Shown: piece by piece, positions 45,428 to 53,114 of the stretch
How positions within the stretch are numbered: the first letter of the stretch is position 1
How the letters are laid out: each line of letters opens with the position of its first letter
Source: Brachyspira hampsonii 30446
GTDB taxonomy: Bacteria; Spirochaetota; Brachyspiria; Brachyspirales; Brachyspiraceae
Length of the DNA: 64,000 nt
Direction of reading: 5' to 3'
Assembly (NCBI RefSeq): GCF_000316195.1
Contig: NZ_JH994111.1
Coordinates: 62,001-126,000, forward strand
Made by a program: the position numbers and the translations under genes
Notes under the pieces: generated by a model
The model's input: only the letters and a program-made list of their open reading frames with translations
Told to the model about the DNA's origin: nothing
Database searches by the model: none

Positions 45428-48400
45428 ATGGCAAAACTTTCACATCTGGAAAAAGAGTATATCAAAGCTAATTATAAAAATAAAAGCATTGATGAGCTTA
45501 CAAAAAAGTTAGAAAAAGACAGAGAGTTAATAGAAGAATATATTAATAATCTGCAAAACAGTCAAAAAACTAGTACAAAAAATAATAAAAAAGAAAAATC
45601 TAATAAAGAAAACAGCGGAAATATACTTTCAAAACTATTTTCAAAAAAAGATAATGAGGAACCTATTTTTAAAAGATATGAGGTAAAACCATATCATCTT
45701 TCAAAAATAGATGCAATATTTGCTGCTATAGCTTTTCTTTTCACATTCTTTTTGTATTTGTTTACGCTTACTCCTTCACTTTCAGCAGGAGATAACGGAG
45801 AGCTTACAACGGCGGCTTACTTCTTGGGTGTAGGGCATGCTCCGGGATATCCTTTCTATACTTTAATGTCCAAATTATTTACTTATATACCTTTTGGAAA
45901 TATAGCTTGGAGAACCAATCTATTTTCAGGTACTTGTGCTGCTATTGCTATGATTTTCTTTTATCTTATTATGGTAAAAGTGCTTGGACAAAACAGAGTT
46001 GAAAGAGGATTTTCTCCAATAGTGCAAATACCAGCACTTTTTGCAAGTATTGCATTCGCTATATCTGATAATATGTGGGCACAGGCTACTATGGCTGAAG
46101 TTTATAGTTTGAACATACTTCAAATAGCCTCTATGCTTTTAATACTTGTTTACTGGTTTGAAAATGTATGGAAACATGCATATGATGAAGTGCCTTATTA
46201 TGGAAATAAATATTTAATGGCTTTCGGATTTCTTTACGGTGTGGCACTTGCAAATCACCATGTAACTTTGCCTTTTGCTTTTGCTCCGCTTTTGTTTATA
46301 GCAATAGTTTTATTCTTGGTTCATAAAGACAGATATATTAATCATATAGAAACTTCTTTTATATCAATATTTGTATTTTTGGTATTATTATTTATAGGCG
46401 GTTTCGGATACTATAGATTTATTATGAATTATGAGGCTTATTTATATTTCCCTCCGGGAGTAGCTTCTAATGATTCAATATTTTCTATAATATTTAAGCC
46501 TTTCGCTGATATGAATATAATGAGCGATATATTTACAGCACTTGCCAACGGTTCTTATTTAAGACCAGATATGATACAGAATCTTAAAGTTCCATTCTAC
46601 CCTACTTTATATAAAGGAATGTTTTTAGTATTCTGGCCTTTATTTTTAGTAGTTGTTTGGTGCTTAGTATATAGATATTTCTTATGCAAAATAGATAAGT
46701 TTAATAATGATAATGATTTTATAACAGGAATATCAATATCATATTATAAAATGCTTTTAATGCTTGCAGTAGGGGTTATGATATATGCGTACATGCCTAT
46801 AAGAGCAAGAGCTTTACCTCCTCTAAACTGGGGACAATTAAATGAGCCTTCAGGCTGGGAGAATTTAAGCTATTTATTTAGTATGATACATAGAAAACAG
46901 TACGGATCTTCAGGAAATGATATAGCTGCTGCCTTCATACTTCACCCAGAACAGGTATCTGCTTTGATAAATATATTCAAAACTCAATTAACAGTTTTAG
47001 GATTACTGTTCTTAATACCTGGATTATTTCAAATATTTAAGAAAAATAAGTTTATAGGTATATTCTCAGTATTCGGACTTTTAAGTTTTGCTGTGTCTCT
47101 TATGGCATATACTAATCCGCCTCCAAGTGTAAGAACTTTATCATTTGTAGAAGTATTTTTCCTTCCAGCAACTTTATATATGCTTGTAATAATAGGTTTT
47201 GGCTTTCAATGGTATATGGAATATTTTAATACTAATATAAAAAATGTATTAAAACCTGCTAAAGAGGAAAGTGCCGATACAAAGTTAAAGCCTTATCATG
47301 CAGTATCACTTATAGCAATATTTGCAATAATGATACCTATATTTGTAATGAATCTAAGCCGTAATAATAACTCAAAAGATTACAGCAACCATGATTATTC
47401 ATATAATATGATGAACTCGCTTCCAGATAATGCGATATTTGCAACAGAGGGAGGTGACAACCAAGTATTCGGACTTGTATATTATACTATGGTTGAAAGA
47501 AGAAGACCAGATTTGAAAATATATGACCAAAAGGGTAATGTATTTGAAAGAATATATGGAAACCTTATGAAAACTGACGGCAGATGGCTTGGAGATATAA
47601 GCGATGCTGTTGATAAAGACTTTATAGAGTCTGGAAGACCTTATTATATGGCTTGGAGACGAGATGGGCTTTACAGGCTTGGCGATTACTACTTCAAGGC
47701 TTATGGTTTGGTATTCAAAGTACAGCCTATCAAATATGCTTTGGTTGATGAATTAGAGTTCTTTAAAGTGCTTACTGTTAATGACTATAAAGATATTGCC
47801 AAAGAGCATTTAAAAAGAGATTATGAGAATGAAAAACTAGCAGCAGATTTAAATGCATTGTTAGATGAAGGCTTAATTTCTGTAGCAAGAAAAAATATTT
47901 ATGACGGTAACGAAGAGATAACTTTTGTAAAAATGTATGAACTTCCTTTTCCAGAGTTTAAAACAGAAGAGGATTATTGGAACAGCTATACTATGCAGGG
48001 AACTGCTGAAGAGATTTCGCATTATGATTTCTTAACCAGAGAGATCTTTGTAAGTTCATATTCTCTTGCTAAAATAGATTTATACAATAGAAGAATAAAA
48101 ACATATCAGAAACTTTTAGGCTTTATGGGTAATGGAGACATTGCTAAAAATGGCATTACAAGAGAAGAAGCTAATCAAAAAATAGCAGAGTTTCAGGATT
48201 TGAAAAAGCAGGAAGAAGAGAGAATGCTTACTATAGGTTTTGATATGTCTAATGTATACTTTGCTGTGGGCAATCAGGCTATTATGGACGGCAACTATGA
48301 AAGAGCTGCTTTAATGTTTGAAGAGCTTATAAAACTAGAAAAACTTATTTATCCTGCTTACTTTAATTTGGCTGCTTCTTATGAATATTTGGCGCGTTCT

Positions 48401-49162
48401 AAAGATACTCCTTATGATAAAGAGGCAGAGTATTTAAATAAAGCTAAAGAAACTCTATCAAGAGCAGAAAGAACTTTCCACAGAGGTAAAGATATGGGAG
48501 ATGCTGCAAGAGAGCAGAATCAAACTTATCAGCAGATAAAACAATTTATGGCTAGAATAGATGCACAGCTTAAAACTACAAGACAGCAGGCTGATAATCT
48601 AAAATCTCAGGCCATGAAAGAAGATACTTTTGAAAGCTATTCTTCTTATGCTAATTATATATATCAAAACAGACAGGATATAGAAGAAACTCTATGGGCT
48701 AAATTAGAAGCTAAAAAGAGAGCAAGAAGCAAAGAACATTTAATAGGTGTTAATAAAGATATATCAATACTTTATGCTAATCTTGGAGATACAGCAAGTT
48801 CTATCAGTATATTAAATGATACTCTAAAAATGCCAGACTTAACTAGAGATGAAAGAAGAGGATTAGAATTTGATTTAGCTAATATTTATCTTAATAATAA
48901 AATGTATGATGAAGCTGTAAGCACATATTCAAAATACACTAATGATCTTACTCAAGACGGTGCATTTGCCTTGTATGCTATAGGACATATATACATAGAA
49001 CAGAATAAGGTTGTAGAGGCTTTAAATATATATAATGACTTCAAAAGGATAATGTCTCCTTTAGCAGCAACTAATGATGTGATAGCTAATTTGGATAAAG
49101 ATGTAGAAAGCAGAAGACTTCAGATAATGCAGTATTTGGCTTCTATGAATAATGTACAGTAA
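45428..49162 (+). CDS. Large DUF2723 membrane protein with TPR C-terminus (GT-C-like)
   Basis: 1244 residues, the largest gene here. A charged, cytoplasmic N-terminal helix region (1-95) precedes a multi-spanning DUF2723 region (about 95-660). DUF2723 is related to protein O-mannosyltransferase-like GT-C enzymes; the hallmark loop TPSLSAGDNGELTTAAYFLGVGHAPGYPFYT contains the acidic Asp/Glu pair. A large outside domain follows (about 660-900), then TPR-like helices (about 940-1230, for example AALMFEELIKLEKLIYPAYFNLAASYE). It may transfer a lipid-linked sugar to protein or lipid in the envelope. Terminator at 49181-49216. Confidence 0.88.
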   Translation: MAKLSHLEKEYIKANYKNKSIDELTKKLEKDRELIEEYINNLQNSQKTSTKNNKKEKSNKENSGNILSKLFSKKDNEEPIFKRYEVKPYHLSKIDAIFAAIAFLFTFFLYLFTLTPSLSAGDNGELTTAAYFLGVGHAPGYPFYTLMSKLFTYIPFGNIAWRTNLFSGTCAAIAMIFFYLIMVKVLGQNRVERGFSPIVQIPALFASIAFAISDNMWAQATMAEVYSLNILQIASMLLILVYWFENVWKHAYDEVPYYGNKYLMAFGFLYGVALANHHVTLPFAFAPLLFIAIVLFLVHKDRYINHIETSFISIFVFLVLLFIGGFGYYRFIMNYEAYLYFPPGVASNDSIFSIIFKPFADMNIMSDIFTALANGSYLRPDMIQNLKVPFYPTLYKGMFLVFWPLFLVVVWCLVYRYFLCKIDKFNNDNDFITGISISYYKMLLMLAVGVMIYAYMPIRARALPPLNWGQLNEPSGWENLSYLFSMIHRKQYGSSGNDIAAAFILHPEQVSALINIFKTQLTVLGLLFLIPGLFQIFKKNKFIGIFSVFGLLSFAVSLMAYTNPPPSVRTLSFVEVFFLPATLYMLVIIGFGFQWYMEYFNTNIKNVLKPAKEESADTKLKPYHAVSLIAIFAIMIPIFVMNLSRNNNSKDYSNHDYSYNMMNSLPDNAIFATEGGDNQVFGLVYYTMVERRRPDLKIYDQKGNVFERIYGNLMKTDGRWLGDISDAVDKDFIESGRPYYMAWRRDGLYRLGDYYFKAYGLVFKVQPIKYALVDELEFFKVLTVNDYKDIAKEHLKRDYENEKLAADLNALLDEGLISVARKNIYDGNEEITFVKMYELPFPEFKTEEDYWNSYTMQGTAEEISHYDFLTREIFVSSYSLAKIDLYNRRIKTYQKLLGFMGNGDIAKNGITREEANQKIAEFQDLKKQEEERMLTIGFDMSNVYFAVGNQAIMDGNYERAALMFEELIKLEKLIYPAYFNLAASYEYLARSKDTPYDKEAEYLNKAKETLSRAERTFHRGKDMGDAAREQNQTYQQIKQFMARIDAQLKTTRQQADNLKSQAMKEDTFESYSSYANYIYQNRQDIEETLWAKLEAKKRARSKEHLIGVNKDISILYANLGDTASSISILNDTLKMPDLTRDERRGLEFDLANIYLNNKMYDEAVSTYSKYTNDLTQDGAFALYAIGHIYIEQNKVVEALNIYNDFKRIMSPLAATNDVIANLDKDVESRRLQIMQYLASMNNVQ

Positions 49163-49180
49163 AAAACAATATTTTAATAA

Positions 49181-49216
49181 AAAGGCTTGCTATTAAATTA
49201 GCAGGCCTTTTTTATT
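49181..49216 (+). terminator. Terminator after the DUF2723 gene
   Basis: AAAAAGGCTTGCTA / TAGCAGGCCTTTTTT stem with a T run. Confidence 0.85.
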
Positions 49217-49315
49217 ATATTGATTTTTAAAAAATAAAATGAATTATATATTGTTTATTTTAGTAAAAAATAAAATATCATAAATATCATCAAACTTAAA
49301 AAGGAGAGCATATTT

Positions 49316-49681
49316 ATGAATAATAATCAATGGTTTTTATTTTCTGGAATAGAACATAAAGAAATTAAAACAGCATCATATTGTCTAGATTATATTACTT
49401 GGGATAATACTAATTGGACTGCTATTTTTCATGATGGATATTTTGTACATTATAGAAATGGTGACAAAAATAATTGTCATACTGAAGATTATTTATACTA
49501 CAAAGATGTAAATTTTAATAATTTTAGATTAGATATAAAAGGAGATAAAATATTTATATCTCCGAATGGAGATCTATCTAAATCCAGAGAGGTTGATTGT
49601 ATAGAATATATTGGCTGGGATGGAAAAAAATGGAGAGCTGAATTGCTTAGACTCATAAATAATTTACATCCAGATCTATAA
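49316..49681 (+). CDS. Small soluble protein with an internal repeat
   Basis: 121 residues, no signal peptide. A short motif occurs twice: CLDYITWDNTNWTAI (about residue 23) and CIEYIGWDGKKWRAE (about 95), of the form C-x-x-YI-x-WD-x-x-x-W-x-A. The centre is Tyr/Asn/His-rich (HDGYFVHYRNGDKNN). RBS AAGGAGAG lies 8 bases before the ATG. No family recognised. Monocistronic with its own terminator. Confidence 0.65.
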   Translation: MNNNQWFLFSGIEHKEIKTASYCLDYITWDNTNWTAIFHDGYFVHYRNGDKNNCHTEDYLYYKDVNFNNFRLDIKGDKIFISPNGDLSKSREVDCIEYIGWDGKKWRAELLRLINNLHPDL

Positions 49682-49695
49682 ATAATAAATGTTTT

Positions 49696-49727
49696 AGGCT
49701 TACTAATTAAATTTAGTAGGCCTTTTT
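49696..49727 (+). terminator. Terminator after the small repeat protein gene
   Basis: AGGCTTACTAA / TTAGTAGGCCT stem (one G-U pair) followed by TTTTATTT. Confidence 0.8.
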
Positions 49728-49755
49728 ATTTGCCAAAAATTACAAAGTTTATATC

Positions 49756-49980
49756 AGACTTATTTCAAAACTCAATTTTTTAATTAGTTTAGTATTTTTT
49801 TTATTATATTTGGGGATTTACATAAAACTTAAATCACCACTTATTTTGCATACACTTTGCAGCCGTAGGCAGATAAAATACGGCATATTTATATACTAAA
49901 ATAGAGTTTAAAACATTATTTTTATAATTAACAAATTACTATTTTTATATATAATCTTGTTAAGTCTTTTGAAACAAGTA
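49756..49980. mobile_element. Family B MITE-like element, copy B6
   Basis: Ends AGACTTATTTCAAAACT and CTTTTGAAACAAGT are inverted repeats. The interior differs from other copies (GCAGCCGTAGGCAGATAAAATACGGC). It directly abuts the metX stop codon. Confidence 0.7.
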
Positions 49981-49982
49981 TA

Positions 49983-51083
49983 TTAGTTATTTAAAAAATT
50001 TTTTATATATTTAGTCTGTTCCGTATTCTTAAGTAAAAAAGCATCATGTCCGTAATTAGATTCTATTTCATGAAATATCGTATCTATACTAGAATGATGG
50101 TATGCAGAAACTATCTCTGCTGACTGTGTGCTTGGATAAAGCCAATCCGATATAAAAGATATAACAAGAACTTTTTCTAAACTAATATTTTTTTTATGTT
50201 TTATTTTTTTTATTTCATCTTTAACATCAAAGAAATCCATAGCTTTAGTAAGATATAAAAAACTATTTGCATCAAATCTTGATGTAAATTTTTCTCCGTT
50301 ATAATGAAGATAATTTTCTACTTCAAAAGAAGGAGTAAAATATTTAACAGCTTTTTTTCTCTTTCTTCCGAATTTTTTTCTCATATACTCTTCACTCATA
50401 TATGTAATATGTCCGAGCATTCTAGCTAAAGCAAGTCCTCTGTCAGGAGTAGACATACCATAATATTTTCCGCCGTACCATTCAGTATCTTCTGTTATTG
50501 CCTGTCTTGCTATTTCATTTAAAGCTATCTGCATAGGAGAATGACTCATAGAGCTCGCTATTACTATTGCTTTTTCCATCATTTGAGGATAAGAAGCCGT
50601 CCATTGTAATACCTGCATTCCTCCCATAGAGCCGCCTGCAACACAATAAAGTTTATTTATTCCTAAACTATCAACTAATATCTTTTGTACTTTTACTATA
50701 TCTTTAATCGTGAAAGTAGGGAAATCTGTACCATAATATGAATTACTATTCGGCTTTTTGGAAGAAGGTCCTGTTGTTCCGCTGCAGCCGCCTAAAACAT
50801 TAGAACATATTACAAAATATTTATCCGTATCTATTGCTTTTTTCTTACCTACAAAATTATCCCACCAAGAGAGAACATCGGCATCTCCTGTAAAAGCATG
50901 GCATACTAAAATGGCATTATCTTTATTAACATTTAAATGTCCGTTTAATGTATATGCTATAGTTAATTCATTTATTGAAGCTCCATTTTCAAATTTGAAA
51001 GCCTTATCATAATTAAAATATTTAATTTCATTGTTTTCCTGTTCATTATTTTTATCTTCTTTTTTGTTTTTTATATTCTTCAT
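49983..51083 (-). CDS. metX: Homoserine O-acetyltransferase (MetX)
   Basis: Acylates homoserine to O-acetylhomoserine, the committed step toward methionine by direct sulfhydrylation; family members may use acetyl- or succinyl-CoA. 366 residues, alpha/beta-hydrolase fold. The family motif GGCSGTTGPSS, the nucleophile elbow AGGSMGGMQVLQW and the C-terminal His in NYGHDAFLL are all present; the Asp is in ISDWLYP. It follows metY in the same direction with a 61-base gap that contains an intercistronic hairpin. RBS GAGGG. Control of the operon is probably by the attenuator upstream of metY. Confidence 0.93.
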   Translation of the reverse strand: MKNIKNKKEDKNNEQENNEIKYFNYDKAFKFENGASINELTIAYTLNGHLNVNKDNAILVCHAFTGDADVLSWWDNFVGKKKAIDTDKYFVICSNVLGGCSGTTGPSSKKPNSNSYYGTDFPTFTIKDIVKVQKILVDSLGINKLYCVAGGSMGGMQVLQWTASYPQMMEKAIVIASSMSHSPMQIALNEIARQAITEDTEWYGGKYYGMSTPDRGLALARMLGHITYMSEEYMRKKFGRKRKKAVKYFTPSFEVENYLHYNGEKFTSRFDANSFLYLTKAMDFFDVKDEIKKIKHKKNISLEKVLVISFISDWLYPSTQSAEIVSAYHHSSIDTIFHEIESNYGHDAFLLKNTEQTKYIKNFLNN

Positions 51084-51100
51084 AAAATAACCCTCTTATC

Positions 51101-51134
51101 AAAACAGGAGTAAATATTTATACCCCTGTTTTTT
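51101..51134 (-). promoter_or_regulatory. Intercistronic hairpin between metY and metX
   Basis: AAAACAGGAGTA / TACCCCTGTTTT (one mismatch) around AATATTTA. The minus-strand T run after it is short, so it may be a weak terminator or RNA-processing site between the two cistrons. Confidence 0.45.
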
Positions 51135-51144
51135 ATATTGTAAA

Positions 51145-52440
51145 TTATTTATTTGCTATAGTTAAAGCCTCATCTAAATAATAAAGTATATCATCAATAT
51201 GTTCTATACCTATTGAAAGCCTGATAAAGTTTTTGCTTATTCCACCTTTTTTCAATTCTTCTTCAGATAATTGAGAATGTGTAGTAGAAGCAGGATGGGC
51301 AACTAAACTCTTAACATCTCCAACATTTACCAAATGGGAGAATAATTTGATATTATCTATAAATTTAACTGCAGCTTCGTATCCGCCTTTTATGCCAAAT
51401 ACAACCATTCCTCCGAATTTATCTTTTAAATATTTACTTGCCGTATTATATGAAGGATCATTTTTAAGTCCAGGATATCTTACCCATTCAACTCTATCAT
51501 CTTTTTCTAAAAACTCAGCAACTTTTAAAGCATTAGAACAATGTCTGTCCATTCTTACTGCTAGAGACTCGGTTCCCTGAATAAATACCCAAGAGTTATC
51601 AGGTGAAAGACAAGCACCTAAATTTCTAAGCGGTACAGTTCTTACTCTCAGAGTAAATGCTATATTTTTAAGCTCATCTGGTAAATCATAAGCCCATCTT
51701 AATCCATGATAATTTGAATCTGGCTGTGAAAATAGAGGGAATTTATCGCTTTGCCAATTAAAATTACCGCTGTCAGTGATTATTCCTCCGATAGCACTTC
51801 CATGTCCGCCTATCCATTTTGTAAGAGAGTTGATTACAATATCTGCACCATGTTTGATAGTCTGTAAAAGATAAGGTGTTGTAAAAGTAGCATCTATAAC
51901 TAGAGGTATTCCCGCATCATGTGCTATTTTAGCAACTGCTTCAATATCTGTAAAATCTAATGAAGGGTTTGAAATTGTTTCTATAAATATTAATTTGGTT
52001 TTATCAGTGATAGCCTTAGCAAAATTAGAAGGATCTTTAGCATCTACAAATTTTGTATTGATTCCAAGTTTAGGAAGTATTGCAGCAAATTGAGAATATG
52101 TACCGCCATATACATTAAATGATGAAACTATTTCATCTCCTGCTTCACATATAGTTATTATAGTATAGAATATTGCATTTGTTCCAGATGATACCGCAAT
52201 AGATGCCTTACCGCCTTCCATAGCAGTAATTCTTTTTTCTAATACATCTGCTGTCGGATCGCCAAGTCTTGTATAAATATACCCAAGTTCTTTTAAATCA
52301 AATAAATCAGCAGCATGTTTTGAATCTCTAAACAAATACGAAGTAGTTTTATATACCGGAACTCCTCTGCTCCCGAATATATCATTAGAATCCTGTCCTG
52401 CATGTGCTGCTAATGTTTCAAATTTTAATTCTCTTGACAT
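51145..52440 (-). CDS. metY: O-acetylhomoserine sulfhydrylase (MetY)
   Basis: PLP enzyme of the Cys/Met metabolism family that makes homocysteine from O-acetylhomoserine and sulfide. 431 residues from MSRELKFETLAAHAGQ at 52440, where AAGGAG lies 9 bases upstream. A longer in-frame extension to 52542 exists but crosses the attenuator terminator and is not used. The PLP Lys lies in SLTKWIGGHG, and the long mid-protein insertion (LRWAYDLPDELKN...RNLGACLSPDNSWVFIQGTESL) marks the MetY rather than MetB/MetC class. First gene of the metY-metX operon. Confidence 0.94.
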   Translation of the reverse strand: MSRELKFETLAAHAGQDSNDIFGSRGVPVYKTTSYLFRDSKHAADLFDLKELGYIYTRLGDPTADVLEKRITAMEGGKASIAVSSGTNAIFYTIITICEAGDEIVSSFNVYGGTYSQFAAILPKLGINTKFVDAKDPSNFAKAITDKTKLIFIETISNPSLDFTDIEAVAKIAHDAGIPLVIDATFTTPYLLQTIKHGADIVINSLTKWIGGHGSAIGGIITDSGNFNWQSDKFPLFSQPDSNYHGLRWAYDLPDELKNIAFTLRVRTVPLRNLGACLSPDNSWVFIQGTESLAVRMDRHCSNALKVAEFLEKDDRVEWVRYPGLKNDPSYNTASKYLKDKFGGMVVFGIKGGYEAAVKFIDNIKLFSHLVNVGDVKSLVAHPASTTHSQLSEEELKKGGISKNFIRLSIGIEHIDDILYYLDEALTIANK

Positions 52441-52465
52441 CTTTATAATACTCCTTAATGATAAA

Positions 52466-52500
52466 ATAAAAAAAAGCCGCCAAATAAATTTGACGGCTTT
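52466..52500 (-). terminator. Attenuator terminator in the metY leader
   Basis: Minus strand AAAGCCGTCAAAT / ATTTGGCGGCTTT followed by TTTTTTATTTTAT. It lies between the leader peptide and metY, so transcription must pass it to reach metY. Confidence 0.85.
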
Positions 52501-52541
52501 AAAGTACAAAATAAAAAATAAATTATTATTGACAGCCATCA
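52491..52541 (-). promoter_or_regulatory. Antiterminator pairing in the metY leader
   Basis: UGAUGGCU (52541-52534), inside the last codons of the leader peptide, is complementary to AGCCGUCA (52498-52491), the 5' arm of the terminator: 8 bp with one G-U. The two structures are mutually exclusive. Confidence 0.7.
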
Positions 52542-52603
52542 TTATTAAACATACACATTTGCATGAGGCAAAACATTTTGTTCATAACGATGATTGTTTT
52601 CAT
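52526..52603 (-). CDS. Met/Cys-rich leader peptide upstream of metY
   Basis: A 25-codon ORF (ATG at 52603, TAA at 52528-52526) in the metY leader. Six codons are Met and three are Cys; residues 7-18 read MNKMFCLMQMCM, and the end reads NNDGCQ. Upstream TTTAGGAAAT supplies a plausible RBS about 9 bases before ATG. Such enrichment in the end product of the operon it precedes is typical of attenuation leader peptides. Stalling at Met codons 10-16 would leave the antiterminator 5' strand free; reaching the stop codon would cover it and let the terminator form. Function is inferred from layout. Confidence 0.78.
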   Translation of the reverse strand: MKTIIVMNKMFCLMQMCMFNNDGCQ

Positions 52604-52645
52604 TTACAATATTTCCTAAAATATTTATTTAATAATTAATTAAAG

Positions 52646-52674
52646 ATTATACAACAATATAAAATTATTGTCAA
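52646..52674 (-). promoter_or_regulatory. Consensus promoter for the metY leader
   Basis: Minus strand TTGACA (52674-52669), 17-nt spacer, TATAAT (52651-52646): perfect consensus. Transcription would start near 52639, giving a leader of about 200 bases. Confidence 0.88.
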
Positions 52675-52819
52675 CAGTAATTAGTTTTATTTTTTTAAGT
52701 ATTACAATAATTTTAAATAAAGCTTTAATCATAATTAATATAACTAAATATTCGACTTAAAACAATAAGTCTAATATTAGGTAATAAAATTTAAATCAAA
52801 ATCTTATTTAAATTAACAT

Positions 52820-53032
52820 TTCATTTAACGCACGCTAAATCGATTTATATAATAAATTTAAATTGAATTAATAACTAAATTATATTTCTTTAACTGCTAT
52901 GCGTGCGTGTTAATACATTATAAATTTAAATAAAACTAGGGCGGGTGCTTTAATTTATAATTTGACTAACAAAATAATTGAAGTTATATTTTAAAAAGAA
53001 ATTAGTAAATATAAAGGGTGGGGTATGTAATT
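52820..53032. repeat. Family A palindromic repeat, right part (A10)
   Basis: Inner AACGCACGCTAAATCG, then GCTATGCGTGCGTG, ACTAGGGCGGGTGC and AAAGGGTGGGGTATGTAATTAA. The left outer and middle boxes are missing. It lies between the metY promoter and the end of the DUF262 gene. Confidence 0.8.
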
Positions 53033-53045
53033 AAAACTGTTTTAT

Positions 53046-53090
53046 AATAAAAAAAGGAGCTTAGCTTTTAATTTAAGTTAAACTCCTTTA
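53046..53090 (-). terminator. Terminator after the DUF262 gene
   Basis: AAAGGAGCTTAGCTT / AAGTTAAACTCCTTT stem (wobble pairs) followed on the minus strand by TTTTTTTATTAT. Confidence 0.8.
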
Positions 53091-53114
53091 TTTTAACAAC
53101 AAATTAATTATTAT

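Noticed and set aside
52441-52542. N-terminal extension of metY by 34 codons
   Set aside because: It has no RBS, crosses the attenuator hairpin, and overlaps the leader peptide in another frame. The start at 52440 has AAGGAG at good spacing and matches the usual MetY N-terminus.
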